Source: Streptomyces sp. NBC_01381
Lineage (GTDB): Bacteria > Actinomycetota > Actinomycetes > Streptomycetales > Streptomycetaceae
Direction: 5' to 3'
DNA length: 64,000 nucleotides
NCBI RefSeq assembly: GCF_026340305.1
Contig: NZ_JAPEPI010000002.1
Coordinates: 1,116,001-1,180,000, forward strand
Positions 23,915 to 32,309 of this stretch are shown piece by piece. The position numbers were made by a program, and so were the translations under genes. Numbering within the stretch: the first letter of the stretch is position 1; every line of letters begins with the position of its first letter. The notes beneath the pieces are model-generated. The model was not told the DNA's origin. It saw nothing but the letters and a program-made list of their open reading frames with translations, and did not search any database.

Positions 23915-24294
23915 CGCTCCCGCGCCACCAGTACGTCGTCCATCCGGCCCTCCATGTAGTGCACGAGGGTCATCAGGCGCTGCGCGAACTCCCGTCCCAA
24001 CGGGGTGAGTTCATAGTCCACGCGGGGCGGGTTGGTGGGCTGCGCCTCGCGGTGCACCAGGCCGTCGCGCTCCAGCGCGTGCAGCGTCTGGGACAGCATC
24101 TTCTCGCTCACGCCGTCGACACGGCGGCGCAGTTCGTTGAAACGGAACGTGCCGTCGTGCAGCGCGCCCAGGGTGAGCGCGCCCCAGCGTCCCGTGACGT
24201 GCTCCAGCGTGCCGCGCGACGGGCACTGCCTGGAGAACACGTCGTACGCCAGGTCCGGGGTCGTGGCGTCTTCGGTCCGGGTGGTCGCGTCCAT
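23887..24294 (-). CDS. HxlR-family (winged-helix) transcriptional regulator
   Basis: 135 residues from ATG 24294 (MDATTRTEDATTPDLAYDVFSRQCPSR). HxlR domain: a Cys (C25 region, SRQCPSRGTLEH) at the place used as a thiol sensor in HypR/QorR-type members, then TGRWGALTLGAL, FRFNELRRRVDGVSEKMLSQTLHALERDGLVHRE. It may sense electrophiles or redox state; no target enzyme lies next to it. TATGCT six bases before the ATG on this strand suggests a leaderless mRNA. A perfect inverted repeat lies 40 bp upstream. Confidence 0.88.
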   Translation of the reverse strand: MDATTRTEDATTPDLAYDVFSRQCPSRGTLEHVTGRWGALTLGALHDGTFRFNELRRRVDGVSEKMLSQTLHALERDGLVHREAQPTNPPRVDYELTPLGREFAQRLMTLVHYMEGRMDDVLVARERYDAERGGR

Positions 24295-24333
24295 GCGGAC
24301 AGCATACTCGTGCACAGCGCTGACTCATGGGCT

Positions 24334-24354
24334 GCGCTAACAAAAAGTTAGCGC
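24334..24354. promoter_or_regulatory. Inverted repeat, candidate HxlR operator
   Basis: GCGCTAAC and GTTAGCGC, a perfect 8-bp dyad separated by five A, upstream of the HxlR gene and 20 bp from the end of the CAP-domain gene. An operator fits best, given the position and AT content. It could instead be a terminator for the CAP gene, which reads into it on the minus strand. Confidence 0.55.
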
Positions 24355-24374
24355 TTCCGACCGGCGGACTCGTC

Positions 24375-25325
24375 CTAGAAGCCGAAGTCCTGCGTCCACC
24401 AAGGGCCGCCCGGCGCGAAGTGCGCACCGACGCCCAGGGTCTTGTAGTCGCAGTTGAGGATGTTGGCGCGGTGGCCGGGGCTGTTCATCCAGGCGTCCAT
24501 CACGGACTGGGCGTTGGCCTGGCCGCGCGCGATGTTCTCGCCGCCCAGATTCGCTATCCCGGCCTTCTCTGCGCGGTCCCACGGGGTCGCGCCGTCCAGG
24601 TCGGTGTGGTCGAAGAAGTCGCGGGTGGCCATGTCCGAGCTGAAGTCACCGGCCAGCGAGGCCAGCGAGTCGTCCGCGCGCACGGGGGAGCAGCCCACCT
24701 TGGCCCGCTCCTCATTGACGAGGGTGAGCACCGCGGCCTCGGCCGTGGCCTCCGCGGACGGTGACTTCGAGCTCGGCGCCGACGCCGGGGGTGCCTTCGG
24801 CTTCTGCGGGGCGGTGCGCGAGGGGCTCGGCGCCTTCGTCGTCTCTTCCGGCTCCGGCTTGGGCTTCGGTGCCTGGGACGAGGGCTTCTCGGACGGCTTC
24901 CGCGAGGGCGTCTCGGTGGACTGCGAGGGGGACGGGTCCGGTGCTTCGGTGCGGTCCGTGCCACGGCTCGGCGTGGCCGACTCGCGGCCGGCGTCGGCAT
25001 CGGTGTCCGCGCCGCCCTGCGGCGCCACACCGGTGGGGGAGCTCGCGGAACGCACCTTGTTGGAGTCGCCGCCTCCGCCCAGCGAGTAGTTGTCGGAGCC
25101 GGGGACCAGGCCGGAGGCGATCGCCACGGCGCCCATCGCGACGGCGGCGGACACGCCGAGCAGGCCGGTGCGCACCGGTGCGGCGACACGGCCCTTGCGG
25201 CGGTGCGACACGGCGGCGGTGCGGGGCTCGGGGGCGCCCGCGTAGTCATCGGCGTACGGGGCGGGTGCCCCAGTGGCGCGGCCGGTGGCGGCTCCCCCTG
25301 CGCCGGAGCGTCGGTGGCGTCCCAT
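24375..25325 (-). CDS. CAP/SCP-domain secreted or membrane-anchored protein
   Basis: 316 residues. A basic cytoplasmic N-terminus (RRKGRVAAPVRTG) precedes one hydrophobic segment near residues 52-74 (LLGVSAAVAMGAVAIASGLV), then a long Pro/Ser/Lys/Glu linker (residues 85-190) and a C-terminal CAP domain: EAAVLTLVNEERAKVGCSPV, the H in FFDHTDLDG, GGENIARGQ, AWMNSPGHRANIL (catalytic-type His/Glu set) and WWTQDFGF at the end. Bacterial CAP (YkwD-like) proteins are extracellular with unclear function. The linker suggests it spans the cell wall. Confidence 0.9.
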   Translation of the reverse strand: MGRHRRSGAGGAATGRATGAPAPYADDYAGAPEPRTAAVSHRRKGRVAAPVRTGLLGVSAAVAMGAVAIASGLVPGSDNYSLGGGGDSNKVRSASSPTGVAPQGGADTDADAGRESATPSRGTDRTEAPDPSPSQSTETPSRKPSEKPSSQAPKPKPEPEETTKAPSPSRTAPQKPKAPPASAPSSKSPSAEATAEAAVLTLVNEERAKVGCSPVRADDSLASLAGDFSSDMATRDFFDHTDLDGATPWDRAEKAGIANLGGENIARGQANAQSVMDAWMNSPGHRANILNCDYKTLGVGAHFAPGGPWWTQDFGF

Positions 25326-25455
25326 CTCTGGCCTTCCTCGTCCTAGCGGTCAACGTGACTCACCCATACGAGTGAGGCTCATCGAGTCGGGACTGTACGC
25401 GATGGCGCATGGGGGCGAAGTGCTCCGAGAGCAATTGGCCGGTTAGCGTGCACCC

Positions 25456-25737
25456 ATGAACGAAGAAGTCAGACTCACCGCCTGGGTTCGCGGCCGGGTG
25501 CAGGGCGTGGGTTTCCGCTGGTTCACGCGGGCGAGGGCGCTGGAGATCGGCGGCCTGAGTGGTTTTGCTCTCAATTTGGAGGACGGCCGCGTACAAGTGG
25601 TCGCCGAGGGTCCGCGAGCGGGCGCCCAGGAGCTTCTCGACTGGCTGCGGGACGGCGACACTCCCGGCCGCGTCGACGGAGTCACTGAGATCTGGGACAC
25701 CCCGCGCGGCATCTACGAGACGTTCGCGATTCGCTGA
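25456..25737 (+). CDS. acyP: Acylphosphatase
   Basis: 93 residues, MNEEVRLTAWVRGRVQGVGFRWFTR. Acylphosphatase signature GRVQGVGFRW (phosphate loop with catalytic Arg) and the G-F-A-x-N-L-E-D-G-R-V motif containing the catalytic Asn. It hydrolyses acyl phosphates. Stands alone, with gaps on both sides. Confidence 0.95.
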   Translation: MNEEVRLTAWVRGRVQGVGFRWFTRARALEIGGLSGFALNLEDGRVQVVAEGPRAGAQELLDWLRDGDTPGRVDGVTEIWDTPRGIYETFAIR

Positions 25738-26119
25738 CGGAGACTGGAAGTGCGGGCCCGCACAGGAGTGCCCAAGGCAACTGCCTCGGGCAGGAAAGAC
25801 CTGGTGGTTGCCAAGAACCCCTTGGCGTGGCAGGCTCCGCAGGTAAAGATGATCGACACGCCCCCAGGGCCCCGCAGCAGAGGCCGCGCCGCAGTTTTGA
25901 CGGCGCGACGCCCCCGGGTTGCCCGCCAATACGGGGCGTGATCGTGTTGACCGTCAAACTTTTTGGTGAGACTCTGGAAGCCCCGCGCACCTTAGCTGTT
26001 TGGCATGTGAGAACGGCCAGCAAGACCAGCAGGAACAACGAGTGCCAAGCACCGCGGGTGCGATTCCCTCACGACCCACACCGCTTCGGTCGGTCACTCA
26101 TTGTGGAGGACCATCCATC
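25738..26119. other. 382-bp intergenic region without a confident gene
   Basis: It holds one 63-codon open frame (25750-25941), which lacks a ribosome site and has no family resemblance, so I do not call it. The second half is AT-richer and carries a candidate promoter at 25947-25975 for the small coiled-coil gene, leaving a 5' leader of roughly 140 nt. Confidence 0.6.
25947..25975 (+). promoter_or_regulatory. Candidate promoter with -35 inside a dyad
   Basis: TTGACC (25947-25952), 17-bp spacer, GACTCT (25970-25975). The -35 is part of TTGAC-C-GTCAA (25947-25957), a perfect 5-bp dyad with one central base, so a repressor could occlude it. It would drive the 67-aa gene at 26120. Confidence 0.4.
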
Positions 26120-26323
26120 ATGGCAAAGGCGCTTCTCGGTTACGTCGGCGGTTCCGACCCGCGACTTCTCGCCGAGATGCGACGGCTCCAGCAGCGCGTC
26201 CAGGACCTGGAATCTGAGCTCGTGAAGATCCAGGCCGAGAACGATGCGCTCGCGGCTGCCGCTTCTCACGAATCGCTCCTGGAGAGCATCGACGTACCCC
26301 AGGCGGAGCCTGCGCTCACCTGA
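26120..26323 (+). CDS. Small conserved coiled-coil protein (67 aa)
   Basis: 67 residues, MAKALLGYVGGSDPRLLAEMRRLQQRVQDLESELVKIQAENDAL. ATG 26120 has GGAGG eight bases upstream. Residues 14-46 form a regular heptad coiled coil. The rest is acidic/Ala-rich. I recall a small conserved protein upstream of smc in Streptomyces, with no known function. A good ribosome site, a candidate promoter and a terminator downstream make it a real, probably monocistronic gene. Confidence 0.8.
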   Translation: MAKALLGYVGGSDPRLLAEMRRLQQRVQDLESELVKIQAENDALAAAASHESLLESIDVPQAEPALT

Positions 26324-26372
26324 CCACTGCCACCTCAGTAAAGGCGTCTGTCCTCGCAAGGTGCTGCGTAAC

Positions 26373-26488
26373 GATCATTGGCGTAATGATCATTGTGCGT
26401 CACGCGCTTTCCGCCTTGTGAGTTGCCTGCTAACGCACGTGGTCGGGCTGCCCATGTCAGCCGCTTGTCCAGATCGATTGTCCAGATC
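26373..26488. repeat. Short repeats between the small coiled-coil gene and smc
   Basis: GATCATTG occurs at 26373-26380 and 26388-26395, the second within the palindrome AATGATCATT (26385-26394). TTGTCCAGATC occurs at 26465-26475 and 26478-26488. These lie in the 284-bp gap before smc, which is otherwise empty apart from the following terminator. Confidence 0.6.
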
Positions 26489-26491
26489 TGC

Positions 26492-26520
26492 AAGGGACGC
26501 TTCGGCGTCCCTTCTTTCTT
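26492..26520 (+). terminator. UUCG-loop terminator upstream of smc
   Basis: AAGGGACGC/GCGTCCCTT, a perfect 9-bp stem closed by a TTCG tetraloop and followed by CTTTCTT. It ends transcripts of the small coiled-coil gene, so smc needs its own promoter between here and 26608. Confidence 0.93.
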
Positions 26521-26607
26521 GCCCCCGTGTCGCCCGGTTCCTTTACCGTCTGATGTGCCCTGCATCTTCATGGGTGAAACGGTCAGTGAAAGGTAGAGTC
26601 CAGCGGC

Positions 26608-29600
26608 GTGCACCTCAAGGCCCTCACCCTGCGCGGTTTCAAATCCTTCGCGTCGGCCACGACGCTGAAGTTCGAGCCGGGCATCACCTGCGTCGTCGGA
26701 CCCAACGGCTCCGGCAAGTCCAATGTCGTGGATGCGCTCAGCTGGGTCATGGGCGAGCAGGGTGCCAAGTCGCTGCGCGGCGGCAAGATGGAGGACGTCA
26801 TCTTCGCCGGCACCACCGGGCGGCCGCCGCTGGGCCGGGCCGAGGTGTCCCTCACCATTGACAACTCCGACGGTGCGCTTCCCATCGAGTACGCGGAAGT
26901 CACCATCACGCGGATCATGTTCCGCAACGGCGGCAGCGAGTACCAGATCAATGGGGACACCTGCCGGCTCCTCGACATCCAGGAACTGCTCTCCGACTCC
27001 GGCATCGGCCGCGAGATGCACGTCATCGTCGGGCAGGGCCAGCTCGACGGGGTGCTGCACGCCGACCCGATGGGGCGCAGGGCCTTCATCGAGGAGGCCG
27101 CGGGCGTCCTCAAGCACCGCAAGCGCAAAGAGAAGGCGCTGCGCAAGCTCGACGCGATGCAGGCCAACCTCGCCCGCGTCCAGGACCTCACCGACGAACT
27201 GCGGCGCCAGCTCAAGCCCCTCGGGCGGCAGGCAGCCGTCGCCCGGCGGGCCGCCGTCATCCAGGCCGATCTGCGCGATGCCCGGCTGCGGCTCCTCGCC
27301 GACGATCTCGTACGACTCAGAGCGGCGCTGCAGACCGAAGTGGCGGACGAGGCGGCGCTCAAGCAGCGCAAGGACGCCGCCGAGGCCGAGCTGAAGAAGG
27401 CGCTGCAGCGCGAGGCCGAGCTCGAGGACGAGGTGCGCCGCCTCACGCCGCGGCTCCAGCAGGCGCAGCAGACGTGGTACGAGCTGTCGCAGCTGGCCGA
27501 GCGGGTGCGCGGCACCGTCTCCCTCGCCGACGCCCGGGTCAAGAGCGCGACCGCCGCGCCGCCGGAGGAGCGCCGTGGCCGCGACCCCGAGGACATGGAG
27601 CGCGAGGCCGCGCGGATCCGCGAGCAGGAGGCGGAGCTGGAGGCCGCTCTCGAAGCTGCCGAGCACGCGCTTGAGGACACGGTCGGCCACCGTGCCGATC
27701 TTGAGCGGGAGCTGGCGGTCGAGGAGCGCCGCCTCAAGGACGTGGCGCGGGCCATCGCGGACCGGCGCGAGGGGCTCGCGCGGCTGAACGGCCAGGTCAA
27801 CGCGGCGCGCTCGCGGGCGGGCTCCGCGCAGGCCGAGATCGACCGGCTCGCCGTGGCCCGTGACGAGGCGGGGGAGCGCGCCGTCGCCGCCCAGGAGGAG
27901 TACGAGCAGCTCAAGGCGGAGGTCGACGGGCTCGACGCCGGGGACGCGGAGCTCGCCGGGCGGCACGACGAGGCGAAGCGTTCCCTCGCCGATGCCGAGG
28001 CCGCGCTCACCGCCGCGCGGGAGGCGGCCACCGGGGCCGAGCGCAAGCGGGCCGCGGTCGCCGCCCGGCACGACGCGCTCGCGCTCGGGCTTCGCCGCAA
28101 GGACGGCACGGGAGCGCTGCTCGCCGCCAAGGACCGGATCGTCGGGCTCCTGGGGCCCGCGGCCGAGCTGCTCACCATCGCTCCGGGGTACGAGGTCGCG
28201 GTCGCCGCGGCTTTCGGTGCCGCGGCGGACGCGATCGCGGTGAGCACCCCCGCATCGGCGGCGGAGGCGATCCGGCTGCTGCGGAAGCAGGACGGCGGGC
28301 GGGCCGCGCTGTTGCTGGCGGGGGCGCCGGACGCGTGGGACGCAGGACGCGGCGGTTCGGCGGGCGCGCGCGGCGCGGAGTCGGGGGGTGCGGGCCGGCG
28401 TGGTGCGGGGGTGTCCGGTGGTGGTGTGCGGGCCGACGGTGGCGACGCGGGGGCGCTTGGTGATGGCGTCGAGTCGGATGGTGCGGGGTCGGGTGGTGCG
28501 GGCCCGCGTGGTGTGGAGGTGTCCGGTGGCGGTGTGCAGGTCGGCGGTGGCAGTGCGGAGGCGCTGGGTGGTGGCGTCGGGTTGGGCGGTGGGGAGTCGG
28601 GCGCTGCGGGTCCTCGTGGTGCGGCCGGTGGCGGTGTGCAGGTCGACGGTGGCAGTGGAGAGGCGCTGGGGGGTGGCGTCGGGTCGGATGGTGCGGGGTC
28701 GGGCGGCGTGGAGTCGGGGGGTGCGGGGCAGTGTGGACCGGAGGCTCCAGGTAGCAGCGCCCGAGTGCAGGCGCTGTCCGCTCAGCCCGGCGGTGGCCCC
28801 GATGGTGCTCGGTCCGTAGCCGCCCAAGGTCCGCCCTTCGTCGCCGAACTGGTGCGCGGCCCCGATGAGTTGATGCCCGCCGTGCGGCGGCTGCTGCGGG
28901 GCGTGGTGGCGGTGGGGACGCTCGAGGACGCCGAGGATCTCGTCTACGCACGGCCCGAGTTGACCGCGGTGACCACCGAAGGTGACCTGCTCGGGGCGCA
29001 CTTCGCGCAGGGCGGGTCCGCGGGTGCGCCCAGCCTCCTGGAGGTGCAGGCATCCGTCGACGAGGCCGCGGCCGAACTCGCCGAGCTCGGCACGGCCTGC
29101 GAGCGGCTCGCCGATGAACAGCACCTCGCGGGTGAGCGGCGTAAGGAAGTGGCCGATCTCGTCGAGGAGTTGGGCGAGCGCAGGCGCGCCGCCGACCGGG
29201 AGAAGTCGGCCGTGGCCCAGCAGCTCGGCGCGCTCGCCGGGCAGGCGCGCGGCGCCGCCGGTGAGGCCGAGCGCAGTGCCGCCGCCGCGGCCAAGGCGCA
29301 GGACGCGCTGGACAAGGCGGTCGAGGAGGCCGAGGAGCTGGCCGAACGGCTGCTGGTCGCCGAGGAGGCGCCGGCCGAGGAGGAGCCCGACACCGCCGTG
29401 CGCGATCGGCTCGCCGCCGACGGGGCCAATGCCCGGCAGACCGAGATGGAGGCCAGGCTTCAGGTCCGTACCCATGAGGAGCGGGTCAAGGGGCTTGCGG
29501 GCCGGGCCGATTCGCTCGACCGGGCCGCGCGCGGCGAACGCGAGGCACGCGCGCGTGCCGAGCAGCGCAAGGCCAGGATGCGGCACGAGGCGGCCGTCGC

Positions 29601-30630
29601 CGACGCCGTCGCACGCGGCGCCCGGCAGCTGCTCGCGCACGTCGAGGTCTCTCTCGCACGGGCCGATGCGGAGCGCGGTGCCGCCGAGCGCGCCAAGGAG
29701 GTCCGGGAGCGGGACCTCGTCGCCGAGCGGAATCAGGGCCGTGATCTCAAGGCCGAGCTGGACAAGCTGACGGACTCGGTGCACCGGGGCGAGGTGCTCG
29801 GCGCCGAGAAGCGGATGCGGATCGAGCAGCTGGAGGCCAAGGCGCTCGAGGAGCTCGGCGTCGAGCCGGCGGGCCTCGTCGCCGACTACGGCCCCGACCA
29901 GCTCGTGCCGCCCTCGCCGCCCGCCGAGGGCGAGGAGCTGCCCGACGACCCGGAGCACCCGCGCAACAAGCCCGTGCCGTACGTCCGCGGTGATCAGGAG
30001 AAGCGGCTGAAGTCAGCCGAACGGGCGTATCAGCAGCTCGGGAAGGTGAACCCGCTGGCGCTTGAGGAGTTCGCGGCGTTGGAGGAACGCCATAAGTTCC
30101 TGAGCGAGCAGCTCGAGGACCTGAAGAAGACGCGCACCGATCTCCTGCAGGTGGTGAAGGAGGTCGACGAGCGCGTCGAGCAGGTCTTCACCGAGGCCTA
30201 CCGGGACACGGCCCGGGAGTTCGAAGGGGTCTTCTCGCGCCTCTTCCCGGGCGGTGAGGGACGCCTGATCCTCACCGATCCCGACAACATGCTCGCCACC
30301 GGTGTCGATGTCGAGGCGCGCCCGCCGGGCAAGAAGGTCAAGCGGCTCTCGCTGCTTTCCGGTGGTGAGCGGTCGCTGACCGCCGTGGCGCTGCTCGTTT
30401 CGATCTTCAAGGCGCGGCCCAGTCCCTTCTATGTGATGGACGAGGTCGAGGCCGCGCTCGACGACACCAACCTGCAGCGCCTCATCCGCATCATGGAGGA
30501 GCTGCAGGAGGCCTCGCAGCTCATCGTGATCACGCACCAGAAGCGGACGATGGAGGTCGCGGACGCGCTGTACGGCGTGTCCATGCAGGGCGACGGCGTA
30601 TCCAAGGTGATCAGCCAGCGGCTTCGCTAG
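26608..30630 (+). CDS. smc: Chromosome segregation protein SMC with expanded hinge
   Basis: 1340 residues from GTG 26608. N-terminal ATPase half with Walker A GPNGSGKS (31-38), long coiled coil (about 165-495), hinge (about 500-830), returning coiled coil, then the C-terminal ATPase half with signature LLSGGERSL (around 1252) and Walker B YVMDEVEAALDD (D1278, E1279). It dimerises and loads with ScpA/ScpB to organise the chromosome. Streptomyces SMCs I know are about 1180-1200 residues. The excess is a Gly-rich repetitive insert at roughly 578-740 inside the hinge. Reading frame and flanking hinge halves are intact, so it is not a frameshift. Confidence 0.97.
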   Translation: MHLKALTLRGFKSFASATTLKFEPGITCVVGPNGSGKSNVVDALSWVMGEQGAKSLRGGKMEDVIFAGTTGRPPLGRAEVSLTIDNSDGALPIEYAEVTITRIMFRNGGSEYQINGDTCRLLDIQELLSDSGIGREMHVIVGQGQLDGVLHADPMGRRAFIEEAAGVLKHRKRKEKALRKLDAMQANLARVQDLTDELRRQLKPLGRQAAVARRAAVIQADLRDARLRLLADDLVRLRAALQTEVADEAALKQRKDAAEAELKKALQREAELEDEVRRLTPRLQQAQQTWYELSQLAERVRGTVSLADARVKSATAAPPEERRGRDPEDMEREAARIREQEAELEAALEAAEHALEDTVGHRADLERELAVEERRLKDVARAIADRREGLARLNGQVNAARSRAGSAQAEIDRLAVARDEAGERAVAAQEEYEQLKAEVDGLDAGDAELAGRHDEAKRSLADAEAALTAAREAATGAERKRAAVAARHDALALGLRRKDGTGALLAAKDRIVGLLGPAAELLTIAPGYEVAVAAAFGAAADAIAVSTPASAAEAIRLLRKQDGGRAALLLAGAPDAWDAGRGGSAGARGAESGGAGRRGAGVSGGGVRADGGDAGALGDGVESDGAGSGGAGPRGVEVSGGGVQVGGGSAEALGGGVGLGGGESGAAGPRGAAGGGVQVDGGSGEALGGGVGSDGAGSGGVESGGAGQCGPEAPGSSARVQALSAQPGGGPDGARSVAAQGPPFVAELVRGPDELMPAVRRLLRGVVAVGTLEDAEDLVYARPELTAVTTEGDLLGAHFAQGGSAGAPSLLEVQASVDEAAAELAELGTACERLADEQHLAGERRKEVADLVEELGERRRAADREKSAVAQQLGALAGQARGAAGEAERSAAAAAKAQDALDKAVEEAEELAERLLVAEEAPAEEEPDTAVRDRLAADGANARQTEMEARLQVRTHEERVKGLAGRADSLDRAARGEREARARAEQRKARMRHEAAVADAVARGARQLLAHVEVSLARADAERGAAERAKEVRERDLVAERNQGRDLKAELDKLTDSVHRGEVLGAEKRMRIEQLEAKALEELGVEPAGLVADYGPDQLVPPSPPAEGEELPDDPEHPRNKPVPYVRGDQEKRLKSAERAYQQLGKVNPLALEEFAALEERHKFLSEQLEDLKKTRTDLLQVVKEVDERVEQVFTEAYRDTAREFEGVFSRLFPGGEGRLILTDPDNMLATGVDVEARPPGKKVKRLSLLSGGERSLTAVALLVSIFKARPSPFYVMDEVEAALDDTNLQRLIRIMEELQEASQLIVITHQKRTMEVADALYGVSMQGDGVSKVISQRLR
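28381..28740 (+). repeat. Imperfect tandem repeats in the smc hinge insert
   Basis: Three to four degenerate units encode SDGAGSGGAGPRG-VEVSGGGVQVGGG-SAEALGGGVG-type sequence. Unit starts are at 28381 (93 bp), 28474 (108 bp), 28582 (102 bp) and 28684 (partial), all multiples of three so the frame is kept. The plus strand is extremely G-rich and nearly free of A. Confidence 0.85.
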
Positions 30631-30665
30631 CCCGCTGCGCACTCTCTTCACTGGGTCGTCACTAC

Positions 30666-30812
30666 TTCAAGACTTGAACGAACCTCACCTCACGCGTGCC
30701 TGAAATTCACAGGAACCCAGGTATTGACTTCGAAACTTGAAGGCATAGTCTCTGCAACGTTGCTTTTACCTTCAGGTGGTGGGCGGCGTGAAGTTGTGCG
30801 CCACTTGAAGTG
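30666..30812. promoter_or_regulatory. Three ACTTGAA-containing dyads around the glcP promoter
   Basis: ACTTGAA occurs at 30672-30678, 30735-30741 and 30803-30809. Each is in a dyad: TTCAAG-A-CTTGAA (30666-30678), CTTC-GAAACTT-GAAG overlapping the promoter, and CACTT-G-AAGTG (30802-30812). They look like operator copies for an unidentified regulator. Confidence 0.55.
30724..30751 (+). promoter_or_regulatory. Candidate glcP promoter
   Basis: TTGACT (30724-30729), 16-bp spacer, TAGTCT (30746-30751), a close match to the vegetative consensus. It predicts a 5' leader of about 100 nt. Confidence 0.65.
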
Positions 30813-30858
30813 CTCGCCCCCACCCCCGGCAATGCAGCCGGTGGCCCGAGGAGTCCAT

Positions 30859-32283
30859 GTGACCAGCACAACGAAGGCGCCGCAGCCCGAAGGCAGAGAG
30901 GCCAAGCCGGACCATCTCGGCCACGTCATCTTCATCACGGCGGCAGCCGCGATGGGTGGCTTCCTCTTCGGCTACGACAGCTCGGTGATCAACGGCGCGA
31001 CCGTCGCCATCCAGGACCGATTCGACGTCGACGCGAACACGCTCGGCTGGATCATCGCCACCGCGCTGCTCGGCTGTGCCGTCGGTGCCGCGGTCGCCGG
31101 ACGCATCGCCGACCGCATCGGCCGCATCCGCTGCATGCAGATCGCCGCCGTCCTCTTCGCGGCGAGCGCCGTCGGTTCCGCCCTGCCGTTCGCGGCCTGG
31201 GACCTCACGATGTGGCGCTTCATCGGCGGCATCGGCATCGGCATGGCCTCCGTCATCGGCCCGGCCTACATCGCCGAGGTCGCCCCGCCCGCGTACCGAG
31301 GCCGCCTCGCCTCCTTCCAGCAGGCCGCGATCGTCATCGGCATCGCCGTCTCGCAGCTGGTCAACTACGGCATCCTGAAGCTGGCGGACGACGACCAGCG
31401 CGGTGAGCTGATGGGCCTTGAGGCCTGGCAGCTGATGCTCGGCGTCATGGTCATCCCGGCCGTCCTCTACGGCCTGCTCTCCTTCGTCATCCCCGAGTCG
31501 CCGCGCTTCCTGATCCAGGTCGGCCGTGACGTCGAGGCCAAGAAGGTGCTCGGCGAGGTCGAGGGCCACAAGATCGACCTGGACGCGCGCGTCGCCGAGA
31601 TCCACCACGGTCTGGTCAGCGAGCACAAGCCCTCGTTCAAGGACCTGCTCGGCAAGGTCGGCTTCCTGCCGATCGTCTGGGTCGGCATCGGGCTCTCGGT
31701 GTTCCAGCAGCTCGTCGGCATCAACGTGATCTTCTACTACTCGAACCAGCTGTGGCAGTCGATCGGGCACGACCCGAGCAGCTCGTTCCTGTACTCGTTC
31801 GAGACGTCGATCGTGAACATCATCGGCACCGTCATCGCGATGATCTTCGTCGACCGGATCGGCCGCAAGCCGCTGGCCCTGATCGGCTCCGCCGGCATGG
31901 CTCTCGCGCTGTTCACCATGGCCTGGGCGTTCTCGTACCGGACCGGATCCGGCGACACCGTCTCGCTGCCGGACGCACAGGGTCTGACCGCGATCATCGC
32001 CGCCAACCTCTTCGTGCTCTTCTTCGCGCTCTCCTGGGGCGTGGTGGTCTGGGTGCTGCTCGGCGAGATCTTCCCGAACCGGATCCGCGCCGCCGCCCTC
32101 GGCGTCGCAGCGTCCGCCCAGTGGCTCGCCAACTTCGCGATCACCAAGACGTTCCCGAGCATGTCCGAGTGGAGCCTGACCGGCTCGTACATCATCTACG
32201 GCGCCTTCGCCGCGCTCTCGATCCCCTTCGTCATGAAGTTCGTCAAGGAGACGAAGGGCAAGACCCTGGAGGAGATGGGCTAA
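30859..32283 (+). CDS. glcP: Glucose permease (MFS sugar:proton symporter)
   Basis: 474 residues from GTG 30859 (GAGGAG six bases upstream). Twelve-helix MFS sugar porter: GYDSSVINGA in helix 1, RIADRIGRIRCM between helices 2-3, PAYIAEVAPPAYRG, PESPRFLIQVGR after helix 6, QQLVGINVIFYYSNQLW in helix 7, and DRIGRKPLALIG. In S. coelicolor glcP1 lies beside smc and is the main glucose uptake system, so name and place agree. Upstream dyads suggest regulation by carbon source, not proven here. Confidence 0.93.
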   Translation: MTSTTKAPQPEGREAKPDHLGHVIFITAAAAMGGFLFGYDSSVINGATVAIQDRFDVDANTLGWIIATALLGCAVGAAVAGRIADRIGRIRCMQIAAVLFAASAVGSALPFAAWDLTMWRFIGGIGIGMASVIGPAYIAEVAPPAYRGRLASFQQAAIVIGIAVSQLVNYGILKLADDDQRGELMGLEAWQLMLGVMVIPAVLYGLLSFVIPESPRFLIQVGRDVEAKKVLGEVEGHKIDLDARVAEIHHGLVSEHKPSFKDLLGKVGFLPIVWVGIGLSVFQQLVGINVIFYYSNQLWQSIGHDPSSSFLYSFETSIVNIIGTVIAMIFVDRIGRKPLALIGSAGMALALFTMAWAFSYRTGSGDTVSLPDAQGLTAIIAANLFVLFFALSWGVVVWVLLGEIFPNRIRAAALGVAASAQWLANFAITKTFPSMSEWSLTGSYIIYGAFAALSIPFVMKFVKETKGKTLEEMG

Positions 32284-32309
32284 TCCCCGCTGCCCCTCCT
32301 CTGAGGAAG

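Noticed and set aside
25750..25941. 63-codon frame after acylphosphatase
   Set aside because: No ribosome site, no recognisable domain, and it ends before the promoter region of the next gene.
28172..29053. Antisense frame with His/Pro/Arg repeats (HHPAPPHCHRRPAHRHR type)
   Set aside because: It is the reverse complement of the smc hinge repeats; the pattern follows from the repeat, not from a gene.
26335..29958. 1207-codon open frame antisense to smc
   Set aside because: Produced by GC-rich third-position bias on the strand opposite a strongly supported smc; no family resemblance and no ribosome site.
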